From contig JAMPFR010000017.1 of assembly GCA_023664365.1 (NCBI GenBank), forward strand, positions 1 through 54,393: DNA of 54,393 bases. Direction: 5' to 3'. This document shows, piece after piece, positions 33,876 through 42,418 of the stretch. Under the pieces are notes generated by a model. That model saw only the letters and a program-made list of their open reading frames with translations, searched no databases and had not been told where the DNA came from. The translations under genes were made by a program, and so were the position numbers. The DNA is from Acetatifactor muris (GTDB lineage: Bacteria > Bacillota > Clostridia > Lachnospirales > Lachnospiraceae). Each line of letters opens with the position of its first letter. The first letter of the stretch is position 1.

Positions 33876-33970
33876 CGAGGGTGGGATCGGGGAGATATTG
33901 ACAGGCGAAAGGAAGTGATCTTATTAAGCGTTTTGGACAGTCAGAGAAAAGTACGCGGATAAGGCGGGGT

Positions 33971-36859
33971 GTGGCGGTATTTGCCATGTTGGGCCTGGGA
34001 ATATTAAGCCTTCTTTTAACATTTGGAAAGGGAGCTGTTCATGCGGCGGAGAAACGTCAGGTGAAGGTTGCCTTTTTCCCCATGGACGGATACCATATTA
34101 TTAATCAGGACGGAAGCCTGGACGGTATGGATGTGTCGTACCTGAAGGCGCTGTGCGATTATACGGACTGGGAGATAGAGTATGTGGATTGTGCCAGCTG
34201 GGAGCAGGCGCTGCAGATGCTGGCGGACAAAGAGGTGGATCTGGTGGGCTCCGCCCAGTATTCCGCAGAACGGGCGGAAATATACCAGTATGCGGATCTT
34301 GCCAGCGGGTATACCTTCGGAGTCATTGCCACCAATGCGGACGCAGGCATTGCTTATGAGGACTTTATGGCCATGCGGCGGGTGACCTTCGGCATGGTGA
34401 AAAATTATGTCCGGAAGGCGGAATTTCTGCAGTATCTTTCGGATCATGATATAGATTTTCCCGTGATTCGGGAATATGAATCTACGGAAAAGCTTCAGCA
34501 GGCTCTGGATGCGGGGGAGATTGACGCGCTGGTGCATACCTTTACGGAGATTAAGGAGGGACAGCGTCTGATTGGACGCTTTGCGCCCCGGCCCTTTTAC
34601 TATATCAGCTATCAGGGCAATGATGATTTGATGCGGGAGTTGAATCAGGCCATTGCGGATTTGAAGATTAATCAGCCGGAGTTGGAGACAGAGCTGATGA
34701 ATGCCTTTTATTACAGCAGGTTTGACAAGGCTGCCCTGCTTACCACGGAGGAAAAGGAGTATCTTGCAAATACGGAAGTGCTTACGGTGGGCTATCTGGA
34801 TGGGCATTATCCCTTTTCCTATGAGGAGGACGGCGAGTTCAAGGGCCTTTCCAGAGAAATGCTGGAGGGCAGCATTGCCCTGACGGGGCAGCGGCTGGAG
34901 TATGTGCTTCTGGAGGATGAGAGCAGTGCAAGGAAGGCCCTGCTGGACGGAGACATTGACATTCTGGTATACAGCGCGGACACAAAGGAGGTTCTGGACG
35001 ATTATTATCTCACAGCGGCCCGGGAGTACGCGGAGATTCCTCTGGTTCTCGTGATGGACAGGAACAGTAATATGGGCGATATTAAGACCCTGGGCACGGT
35101 TTCCTATCTCAGGGAGGAGGCTGAATCCTCTGTCTTGCTGCAGAATGCGGAGATAAAGGTCTATGAATCCCAGCAGGCGGGTCTGACTGCGGTTAAAAAC
35201 GGGGAAGCGGACGCCGTCCTGTGCGACGGGTATATGGCGGAGCATCTGTTCCGGACGGACTTTCAGTATGAGAACCTGCAGATAAAAAATGTATTCAAAA
35301 GCGAGTATCCCATTTCCGTGGTGGTGTCGGAGGAGGACAGGCTGCTTTCCGCAATTCTGGCTAAGACCATCACTCCCATTGATTATCGGGCGGTCAGCGA
35401 GTATATGCTGAAGGAGAATACCTATCCTCTGGCAAATCTGCGCACTTTTATACGGAACCACAGTTCCGTGATTATACTGATTCTGATGGGAGTTCTGCTT
35501 TTAGTCATTCTGGTGGCGGCCCATATTGTCCATGACGAAAAGAGGATTCGGAAACTGATGTACAAGGACACCTTCATGGACATCTGGAATCTGAATTACC
35601 TGATATACTGGGGAGAACGCAAGCTGCTGCCGGAGCATAAGGGAAATTATGCGGTGGTGTATCTGAATGTGTCTCAGTTCCGCCATTATAACATTATCTA
35701 CGGCTGGGACGCCGGAGAGAAGCTGCTGGAGGGTATAGCGGATCTGCTGACAAACAGCGTGGATCGGAAGCTGGAAATCTGTGCCAGAAATCAGGGAGAC
35801 CGCTTTGCGCTGCTGCTGAACTGCGGACAGCGGGAAGCGCTGCTGGAGCGGCTGAATTCCCTGAGAAATACAGTGGAAGAGTACATATTTGCAAACACGG
35901 AAAATCATATGCCGGTGCAGATGGGCCTTTACTTTTTGGGGCAGCAGACAAAGGAGCTGCAGGTCGCCCTGAACTATGCCAGCCAGGCGCTGGATTTTAC
36001 GGGAGACAGGGAAGAAAATGCCATTAAGGTCTATGACGATGAACTGGAGCAGATGATTAAGGAGCGTCACGAGCGTGAGAAGCTGCTGCAGTCCGTGGAT
36101 GTGTGGAAGGATTTTGCGGTGTATTACCAGCCCAAGGTTGACATCAGGAACGGGGAGATCGTGGGCGCGGAAGCGCTGGTGCGATTCTTAAATCCCGCGG
36201 AGGGCGGGGCGGTAAAAGCGCCGGGATTTTTCGTCCCCTACTATGAGCAGACGGGAAAGATCACGGAGATAGACTTTTTCGTCTACGAGTCCGTCTGCAG
36301 GCTGCTGCGGCAGCGTCTGGACGCGGGTAAGCGGGTTGTCACCGTCTCCTGTAACTTTTCCAGAATGCACTTTATCAAACCGGGCTTTGCGGAGAGATTT
36401 GAAGGAATTCTCAATAAGTACCGAATTGACAGGAATCTGATTGAGGTGGAGATTACAGAAACACTTGTTATTGAAAAGCTTCAGCAGAATACGGTAAAGG
36501 AAACGCTGGATAGTCTGCATCAGAAGGGAATTCACCTGTCCATTGACGATTTCGGCGCGGGACATTCCTCTCTGGGGATCTTTGAACAGATTCCGGCTGC
36601 CGTGATTAAGCTGGACAGGTCTTTCCTTCTGAACCAGCAGGATCATAACAGACAGGTGGCAATCATGCGTGGTATCGTAAACATGGCGCAGAACCTGGAG
36701 GCTCAGATTGTCTGTGAAGGTGTGGAAACGGAAGCGGACATCCGGCTGATGCAGGAAATCGGGGCGAATGTGGCCCAGGGCTACTATTATTCCAAACCCA
36801 TTCCCGAAGCGGAATTTGAGGAAAGGCTGTCGGGGGGAGGATTTGGCGTAAAAGCGTAA
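33971..36859 (+). CDS. Dual solute-binding sensor with degenerate GGDEF and active-type EAL domain
   Basis: 962 residues. Two tandem extracytoplasmic solute-binding domains (about 27-255 and 262-485: VKVAFFPMDGYHIINQDGSL; LTVGYLDGHYPFSYEEDG), a membrane helix (about 497-517), a GGDEF domain (about 535-690) whose signature is NQGDRF, too altered to make c-di-GMP, and an EAL domain with every catalytic marker: E734 in EALVRF, NFSRMHF, EVEITE, DDFGAGHSS (D859, D860), KLDRSF and EGVE. It should degrade c-di-GMP in response to an external ligand. Start is unclear: GTG 33971 removes the basic N-region of the signal peptide, while the frame is open upstream through KRFGQSEKSTRIRRG but has only ATT 33923 near the AAAGGAAG site. 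The last 73 bp overlap capA. Confidence 0.9.
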   Translation: MAVFAMLGLGILSLLLTFGKGAVHAAEKRQVKVAFFPMDGYHIINQDGSLDGMDVSYLKALCDYTDWEIEYVDCASWEQALQMLADKEVDLVGSAQYSAERAEIYQYADLASGYTFGVIATNADAGIAYEDFMAMRRVTFGMVKNYVRKAEFLQYLSDHDIDFPVIREYESTEKLQQALDAGEIDALVHTFTEIKEGQRLIGRFAPRPFYYISYQGNDDLMRELNQAIADLKINQPELETELMNAFYYSRFDKAALLTTEEKEYLANTEVLTVGYLDGHYPFSYEEDGEFKGLSREMLEGSIALTGQRLEYVLLEDESSARKALLDGDIDILVYSADTKEVLDDYYLTAAREYAEIPLVLVMDRNSNMGDIKTLGTVSYLREEAESSVLLQNAEIKVYESQQAGLTAVKNGEADAVLCDGYMAEHLFRTDFQYENLQIKNVFKSEYPISVVVSEEDRLLSAILAKTITPIDYRAVSEYMLKENTYPLANLRTFIRNHSSVIILILMGVLLLVILVAAHIVHDEKRIRKLMYKDTFMDIWNLNYLIYWGERKLLPEHKGNYAVVYLNVSQFRHYNIIYGWDAGEKLLEGIADLLTNSVDRKLEICARNQGDRFALLLNCGQREALLERLNSLRNTVEEYIFANTENHMPVQMGLYFLGQQTKELQVALNYASQALDFTGDREENAIKVYDDELEQMIKERHEREKLLQSVDVWKDFAVYYQPKVDIRNGEIVGAEALVRFLNPAEGGAVKAPGFFVPYYEQTGKITEIDFFVYESVCRLLRQRLDAGKRVVTVSCNFSRMHFIKPGFAERFEGILNKYRIDRNLIEVEITETLVIEKLQQNTVKETLDSLHQKGIHLSIDDFGAGHSSLGIFEQIPAAVIKLDRSFLLNQQDHNRQVAIMRGIVNMAQNLEAQIVCEGVETEADIRLMQEIGANVAQGYYYSKPIPEAEFEERLSGGGFGVKA

Positions 36860-38328
36860 TCCGTGGTATATTTGCCGCCTTTATGCCAGGTGATGGCCAG
36901 GGGTTCCAGAGTATATTCCGTAATTTTATATCCGTCAGCAGAGGGCGACACGGTGAAGGCTGCCATGCCGCCCTTTATGCTGACAGGATCGGACTGGGCG
37001 CTGATGAAATTGCCCAGAGAATAATAGACCAGCATCTGATGCCCGTCTTCCGCCGTCAGCATTTCCACAGGCTGAAGGGCGTGAGGGTGGGTGCCTATGA
37101 CTACGTCTGCATGGCTGTCCAGAAACACCTTTGTCCACTGCTTCTGAAATTCATCCGGTTCTGTGGAATATTCCGTGCCCCAGTGGACGAACAGAATGAC
37201 GAAATCTGCTTCTGACCGGGCATTCTCAATGTCTGTTTTTATTTTTTCTTCATCCTCCAGAAGATGAACCATATAGGGGGCGTCATCGGGTATTTTTATG
37301 CCGTTTGTGCCGTAGGTATAGTTGAGCAGGGCAAAGCGGACGCCCTTTTTCATCATGATTTCGTAAGGCCGGTATTCTGCTTCATCGTCCGACTGTATCC
37401 CCAGACACAGCATATTTTGTGCGTCAAAGAATTCCTTTGTAGTGTTCACTCCGTTTTTTCCTCTGTCCAGAGCGTGGTTTGTGGCGCAGGTCACCACGTT
37501 GAAGCCTGCGTCCGCTATGGCCTGCCCTGCGCCGATGGGAGTGCCGAACCGGGGATAGTCCCCGTACAGGGCAGGGTCGTCCACAAGGGGGGTCTCCTGG
37601 TTGATAACAGCTACGTCACTGTCCGCAATAACATCCCGGAAGTTTTCAAACAGAAATCCAAAGGTTTCGTCGTTCTGCAGGCCATAGCGGTAGATGGGCT
37701 CATGAAGTAGATTGTCTCCGAAGGCCACAAAGGAAACAGCGGCGTCCTCCAGGGTGAAGCCCCAGGAGTCCCATCTCCAGCAGCTTGTTTCGCCGGCCAG
37801 GTCTGTAAATAAGAGCCGATTCCGGGAATCCGCCCGACGGTACAGGCTTACGTCCGCCAGATCCTTTCCCAAGTAGGAGGACATCCACTGAGGTTTGATT
37901 TCTCCCCGATCGTACTCATATACAAAAAGGTGCTGGGACCATTTTTTCTCGTCCTTCTCCACCCAGAAGGGGCGGCTTTTGCCGTAGCGGCCTATTTTCC
38001 AGCAGAGCAGTATAAGCTCTTCCCGGCTGTCGTTGTCAATATCGGCGGACAGTACCTTCTGGACCAGAACACCTTCCGAGGAGGTCCATATGAGGGTTTC
38101 GTTTTCACGCCGTAGAACCCGGACGGTTTTGTCCTGCAGCACAATTCGATATTCGCCGGTTTCGTCCTGAAAATCGGCGCTGCTCCACTGAATCCAGCGG
38201 GGCAGGAAAGTGCCTGCATGCCACAGGCCATATACCGCCGCTGCCACCGACAGCAGCGCCGCCGATAATAGCAGAACAAGGATAAATGCAGTTTTAATCG
38301 GTTTCTTTTTATGCTCAGTCGCGCTCAT
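36787..38328 (-). CDS. CapA-family membrane-anchored protein
   Basis: 513 residues. N-terminal membrane anchor (residues 13-36), a beta-rich region (about 55-195) with a calcium-loop-like ADIDNDSREELIL, then the CapA / PGA_cap metallophosphatase-like domain (about 200-480): FVAFGDNLLHEP, INQETPL, CATNHALDRG, LFVHWGTEY, VVIGTHPHALQPVE and YSLGNF. The family is named for poly-gamma-glutamate capsule synthesis, but stand-alone members are common; the role here is probably on an envelope polymer. Its start overlaps the DUF3160 gene by 14 bp, so it is third in the sigma operon. Its tail overlaps the convergent EAL gene by 73 bp. Confidence 0.9.
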   Translation of the reverse strand: MSATEHKKKPIKTAFILVLLLSAALLSVAAAVYGLWHAGTFLPRWIQWSSADFQDETGEYRIVLQDKTVRVLRRENETLIWTSSEGVLVQKVLSADIDNDSREELILLCWKIGRYGKSRPFWVEKDEKKWSQHLFVYEYDRGEIKPQWMSSYLGKDLADVSLYRRADSRNRLLFTDLAGETSCWRWDSWGFTLEDAAVSFVAFGDNLLHEPIYRYGLQNDETFGFLFENFRDVIADSDVAVINQETPLVDDPALYGDYPRFGTPIGAGQAIADAGFNVVTCATNHALDRGKNGVNTTKEFFDAQNMLCLGIQSDDEAEYRPYEIMMKKGVRFALLNYTYGTNGIKIPDDAPYMVHLLEDEEKIKTDIENARSEADFVILFVHWGTEYSTEPDEFQKQWTKVFLDSHADVVIGTHPHALQPVEMLTAEDGHQMLVYYSLGNFISAQSDPVSIKGGMAAFTVSPSADGYKITEYTLEPLAITWHKGGKYTTDYAFTPNPPPDSLSSNSASGMGLE

Positions 38329-40735
38329 ATCGATAGCTGTCCGTCCATTCCGGCTGCTTCACAGGGTTTTCGTAAATATAGTTTCCGTCCTCGTCCGGCT
38401 GGCAGCCTGTCATCTGACGCCATTTGGAGTCGGTCAGTCTGTCTTCTGCAGGCCAGGTAAACTGATAGAAGGAATAAACGCTTCCCCGTGCGACCTTCAG
38501 GACGCCGTCCACCTTTACCACCACGAATATGTTTGATATTGTACCGGTGGCGGCCTCAAGCACCTGTCCGTTGGGGTCCGTGGCAATGTCCGCCACAATG
38601 GGGGCAGGACACTCCGAGCTGTCGAACCAGTCGGAAGCGGCAGCATCCTTGGACGCCTCATACCAGAAATGTTCGATATTGCCGCCGTAAGAGCGGATAA
38701 ACTCATACTCCTCATCTGTTAAGGCTTCGTCCTGCAGTTCCTTACCGGATATGGTCAGCAGCTGCTGTGCTATCTGCGACAGCCTGGACAGATCCTCCTC
38801 CTGCTCCGGAGTGAGAAGGCCGTACTTTTTAAGCCCCCGGGCAGTGAGATCCGCAAGATTGGTAAACCTTGCATAGACCAGCGGCTCCGGCTCCACATAG
38901 CCTCTGTCGTCTATTTCTTCGTCCCAGTAGCCGCCCATTTCCGCGATTACCTGTTCGGTGTAGAGGATGGTGTCATGCTTCAGTTCCGCAAAGCTGCCGG
39001 AGAAGCATTCCAGATTTTTCTTTGCCCACTCTTTACTTTGCATAAATACGGGATATCCTTCGCCCTTATCCTCCAACAGAGGGCGGAGCGTGTTCAGCCA
39101 GCCGGCGTACAGGCTTGCGGACCACAGGGTTTCATTTTCCCGGGACAGGCCCTCTCTGAGCTTTGCCATATTTTCCGAATAGCCTTTATAGTCTGTGGCG
39201 CCGTTTTCCTCCAGGATCGCAAGGGCGGTATCGCTGCCCAGAGCAGCGGCCACGTCCAGCACATCCGGAAGCATCCGCTTTCCGCCGTCGCTGTTTTCCC
39301 CCACCCTGCTGTAAATCAGGTTCTGCATGATAGTGGCGTCAATGGTAAACCTCTGCCCCATGAACCGAAAACCCGGAATCGTGTTATCCTCGCCGTCCTC
39401 TATGGGAACGGAATTGACGGCCGGCGGGGGAAGCTTAAGCGTCAGGGCTTGGAACGTCTCAAAGTCGTGGCTGTTTCCCGGCAGATCGGCAAGGCTCACA
39501 TCATTGCCGTAGGCCTCACAGATGGCGGGTGCGTATTCGCTTACGCCGAAATCATCACTGGCGCCTGCGAAGAAGGAGGTTACCGCATAGACGGCTTCCC
39601 AGATCTGATAGGCTTCCGCGTCGGAGGCCAGCGCCATGGTGATGAGCAGGGCGCTTCTGTTCAGGCTTTCCTTGGCCTGTGTAAAGTGTATTCTGCCGTA
39701 CCACATCATTGCACGGAAGTATTTTTCCAGCTGTTCGTCTCCCTCGTAGTAGCCTCTGGGGATATATTGGGTGTAATCCTCGAATTCGTCTGTGATGGAG
39801 GAGGTCAGGGTGCTGTCTGCGCTCTTAATGCAGTCCAGCTCATACTCCACGCTGTCCGCCACATAGTCTCTGACTGTGGTGCTGTCGTCGAGCAGGCAGG
39901 CGCCTACGGTAAAGAAGGCTACGTTGCGCCGGGCGGCCTCCTCCCATTCGCTGTCCTTCAGCTGCTCATACTGGTCGGCGCTGGTTTCCAGCATTCTGCC
40001 GCTTAACCGGGTCAGACTGTCCGCAAGATAATTCTTCTCTACATTTCGCAGGAGATAGCTGAAGTAGAGATGGTAGGTGTGCATCAGGGAGTCAACCGTC
40101 ACAAAACTGGGAACCTGTGCATACCGATTGTACTCATACACTTCGAAGAACTCGTCGTCTCCGATGTCGCTGTTCCCGCTTTCTCCCACCAGAAAACCGT
40201 TCCGGGCCAGTTGGGCCGCCATATCCTTATCCGTGGACAGATAGTAGAACTGATCCAGGTTTGTCACGTTGCCCAAGTCCGGATCTATTGTGTAAGGCGC
40301 TGCGTTGGGCGTTATGTCTACGGCGGGATCCGCGGCATTACCCAGGAGCATGGGCCTTACAGACATATCCGCCAGAGTTATGACGAGCACGGTTTCCGGA
40401 GCCGAGGCAGGTTCTGCAGTGGGATCCGCCGAGGAGGGAATGTCTGATCCCCCGGCTTCTTCCCCGCCTGTGGGCAGAGGGCTGTTCTGGGCCATGAGGC
40501 CTTCGGGACTTCCCGAACCGTCAGAGGAAGGTTCTCCCGGGCTGCGGAGCAGGAAAGCGGCTCCCGCCGCCAGGAGACACAGGCAGGCTGCGGCAAGACC
40601 TCCGATTTTCCACAGGGGCCGGGTCTTTTTTTGCACAGGTTCTGTGTTTTCCGCCTCTTCCACAATTTTCTCGTCAATGTGTGTAATTCCCCGGTATATC
40701 TTCTCGCTCTTTTTTTCATAGTTTTTTTGGCTCAT
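38315..40735 (-). CDS. DUF3160 protein with anti-sigma-like N terminus
   Basis: 806 residues. The first 45 residues (YRGITHIDEKIVEEAENTE) followed by a basic stretch and one membrane helix (about 46-65) resemble the cytoplasmic head of Clostridia anti-sigma factors. A Ser/Gly/Pro/Glu-rich linker leads to a large extracytoplasmic DUF3160 domain (about 125-790; e.g. VPSFVTVDSLMHTYHLYFSY). Its start overlaps the sigma gene by 4 bp. I infer that it holds the sigma factor at the membrane and senses through the DUF3160 domain, whose ligand is unknown. No lipobox. Confidence 0.85.
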   Translation of the reverse strand: MSQKNYEKKSEKIYRGITHIDEKIVEEAENTEPVQKKTRPLWKIGGLAAACLCLLAAGAAFLLRSPGEPSSDGSGSPEGLMAQNSPLPTGGEEAGGSDIPSSADPTAEPASAPETVLVITLADMSVRPMLLGNAADPAVDITPNAAPYTIDPDLGNVTNLDQFYYLSTDKDMAAQLARNGFLVGESGNSDIGDDEFFEVYEYNRYAQVPSFVTVDSLMHTYHLYFSYLLRNVEKNYLADSLTRLSGRMLETSADQYEQLKDSEWEEAARRNVAFFTVGACLLDDSTTVRDYVADSVEYELDCIKSADSTLTSSITDEFEDYTQYIPRGYYEGDEQLEKYFRAMMWYGRIHFTQAKESLNRSALLITMALASDAEAYQIWEAVYAVTSFFAGASDDFGVSEYAPAICEAYGNDVSLADLPGNSHDFETFQALTLKLPPPAVNSVPIEDGEDNTIPGFRFMGQRFTIDATIMQNLIYSRVGENSDGGKRMLPDVLDVAAALGSDTALAILEENGATDYKGYSENMAKLREGLSRENETLWSASLYAGWLNTLRPLLEDKGEGYPVFMQSKEWAKKNLECFSGSFAELKHDTILYTEQVIAEMGGYWDEEIDDRGYVEPEPLVYARFTNLADLTARGLKKYGLLTPEQEEDLSRLSQIAQQLLTISGKELQDEALTDEEYEFIRSYGGNIEHFWYEASKDAAASDWFDSSECPAPIVADIATDPNGQVLEAATGTISNIFVVVKVDGVLKVARGSVYSFYQFTWPAEDRLTDSKWRQMTGCQPDEDGNYIYENPVKQPEWTDSYRYERD

Positions 40736-41289
40736 AGATAAATTTCCTCCTTTTCAAGAGTGGCTTTCAGGCTGAGACGCAGCCTGTACATTTTTTTAGT
40801 CAGCCTGGGGGCCGGAATGTTCCACTTTTCCGCCAGCTCATTCAGAGCGGTGCCGTGCCAGTAGCGGCGTACAAACAAAACCCGATCCTCCGGCGGCAGG
40901 GACAGCAGCCATGTGCTGATGCAGCGGCCCAGTTCCGCATCCTCTATTTCCTGTTCCACTGTCCGGGAGGAAGGAATGCATTCCTCCAGCTCGTCCAGCA
41001 TTTCATTGATACCGCTGTAGCGTTTCAGAGCATGGTTTTTACGCCAGAGGTTTATTGAGATATTACGCACAACCCTGCACAGCCATGCCTTGAAATTGTC
41101 GGGACGCTGGGGAGGCAGCTGCCTCCAGGCTTCATTCCAGGTATCGTTGACGCATTCTTCGGCGTCCTCCCGGACAGACAGCAGATTCATTGCGATGCTG
41201 TGACACAGAGCGCCGTACTTGCGGTCTGTCTCGATAATGGCATATTCGTTGCGTTTCCAGTATAGTTCTATAATCTGAGAATCTTCCAT
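40732..41289 (-). CDS. ECF-type RNA polymerase sigma factor
   Basis: 185 residues. Sigma-2 region (IAMNLLSVREDAEECVNDTW, with the PDNFKAWLCRVVRNISIN -10 helix) and sigma-4 region (LLSLPPEDRVLFVRRYWHGT, LNELAEKWNIPAPRLTKKMY), linked by a short acidic segment; no ECF-specific extension. Start at 41289 (AGGGGGATTAGTC ahead); six more residues would start at 41307. It is first in an operon with the anti-sigma-like DUF3160 gene and capA, each overlapping, the usual layout of a self-regulated ECF unit. Confidence 0.92.
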   Translation of the reverse strand: MEDSQIIELYWKRNEYAIIETDRKYGALCHSIAMNLLSVREDAEECVNDTWNEAWRQLPPQRPDNFKAWLCRVVRNISINLWRKNHALKRYSGINEMLDELEECIPSSRTVEQEIEDAELGRCISTWLLSLPPEDRVLFVRRYWHGTALNELAEKWNIPAPRLTKKMYRLRLSLKATLEKEEIYL

Positions 41290-41334
41290 GACTAATCCCC
41301 CTATCATTTGAAAGCTTTCATTTAACAGGTCGGA

Positions 41335-41357
41335 TTCAGGAAAGGAATATTCCTGAA
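41335..41357. promoter_or_regulatory. Palindrome upstream of the sigma operon
   Basis: TTCAGGAA (41335-41342) and TTCCTGAA (41350-41357) form an inverted repeat; inside it AGGAATATTCCT (41343-41354) is itself a perfect 12-bp palindrome. It lies 46 bp upstream of the sigma start and could be an operator or a hairpin in the leader. Confidence 0.45.
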
Positions 41358-41498
41358 ATTTCTAATTTTTGTTTTATAAAATTTTACAGGGTCACAATTA
41401 TCTTATTATATCTGCCCTCAAAAGGCAACCATTCTCCGTGCCGGGTGGATTTATTTCCCGATTCGTGCTATTCTGGTGCAAGAGAGGAGGTGCTTTTT

Positions 41499-41951
41499 GT
41501 GTCGGGAAATTTTTACGGGCGGCAGACCGCCGGAAATGTGAAGGCAAAAAATAAGCTTTATAAAGGGATTGAAACGCCCCTTGATTTGTATGACGCGCTT
41601 TCCGGCCTCTGGTGCGCGGATACCTGCGCGCCGAGAATGCGTCATGAGTGGAGTGAGGAAAATAAAACGCTGGGCCAGTGCTCCATAACCGCTTTTCTGG
41701 CCCAGGATATTTTCGGCGGGGAGGTATATGCAATGCCTACGGATAACGGCGGCGTTCACTGCTACAATGTGGTGGAGGGATATGTCTTTGATCTTACCAG
41801 CGAGCAGTTTGGCGAAGGGGCAAAAACGCTCTGCTATGAGGGTAACGAAATACAGGACAGGGAATCCGCCGGACATTTCGGTAAGGAGGAAAAACGCCGG
41901 CGGTATGAATATTTGAAAGAGCTGCTTAAGCAACTCTTAAATCTATATTAA
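41499..41951 (+). CDS. YunG-like protein
   Basis: 150 residues. LWCADTCAPRMRHEWSEENK, LGQCSITAFLAQDIFGGEVY, and HCYNVVEGYVFDLTSEQFG match the YunG-like family, small cytoplasmic proteins of unknown function with Cys/His positions like those of a papain-like fold (Cys in GQCSITA, His in GVHCYNV); that fold idea is inference. GTG 41499 is chosen because GAGGAGG lies 8 nt upstream; the frame is open to 41445 but without a site. Monocistronic. Confidence 0.78.
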   Translation: MSGNFYGRQTAGNVKAKNKLYKGIETPLDLYDALSGLWCADTCAPRMRHEWSEENKTLGQCSITAFLAQDIFGGEVYAMPTDNGGVHCYNVVEGYVFDLTSEQFGEGAKTLCYEGNEIQDRESAGHFGKEEKRRRYEYLKELLKQLLNLY

Positions 41952-41967
41952 TTTTTTTCGGCTGCCC

Positions 41968-41996
41968 TTGAAATAATACACGGAAAATCGTATATT
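41968..41996 (+). promoter_or_regulatory. Promoter of the HTH-glf operon
   Basis: TTGAAA (41968-41973), 17-bp spacer, TATATT (41991-41996). The HTH start is 71 nt downstream. Confidence 0.65.
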
Positions 41997-42067
41997 AACC
42001 CTATAGAGTTTGTAACGGAAAAAGCAGTATTTTACAACGCAACGCTTCGAAAAGGAGGTAGGTAAAA

Positions 42068-42418
42068 ATGACAAAAGCAGAAATTTTGAAAAAGGAGATT
42101 TTAAGGCAGTACCGCAGTGTACGCCAGTTTGCAATGGAGCTGAAAATTCCCTACAGTACGCTGGTGACTGCGTTGGAGCGTGGAATTGAGGGAATGGCAT
42201 ACGGTACGGTCATCAGGATGTGCGACAAGCTCAGTCTGAACCCTGTGGATTTTTCTTCTCTGGAGCGGGATGCGTCTCTGGGAGCGCAGCTGCTTGAAAA
42301 CCGGGTAATGCAGAATTATATCAAGCTGAATCAGGAGGGCCGGGACAAGATACTTGAGCTGATGGATGATTTCGTACAGATTGATAAATATAAGGCGAAG
42401 GGGAAGAAAAGCAGATGA
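42068..42418 (+). CDS. Helix-turn-helix protein (XRE-like)
   Basis: 116 residues. A helix-turn-helix covers residues about 12-60 (SVRQFAMELKIPYSTLVTAL, GTVIRMCDKLSLNP), the DNA-binding fold of lambda-repressor-like proteins; the C-terminal helix (NRVMQNYIKLNQEGRDKILEL) is a common dimer or effector part. AAAGGAGGTAGGTAAAA is a very strong site. It overlaps glf by 4 bp (ATGA), so the regulator and the mutase are made together. Targets unknown; autoregulation is plausible. Confidence 0.88.
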   Translation: MTKAEILKKEILRQYRSVRQFAMELKIPYSTLVTALERGIEGMAYGTVIRMCDKLSLNPVDFSSLERDASLGAQLLENRVMQNYIKLNQEGRDKILELMDDFVQIDKYKAKGKKSR

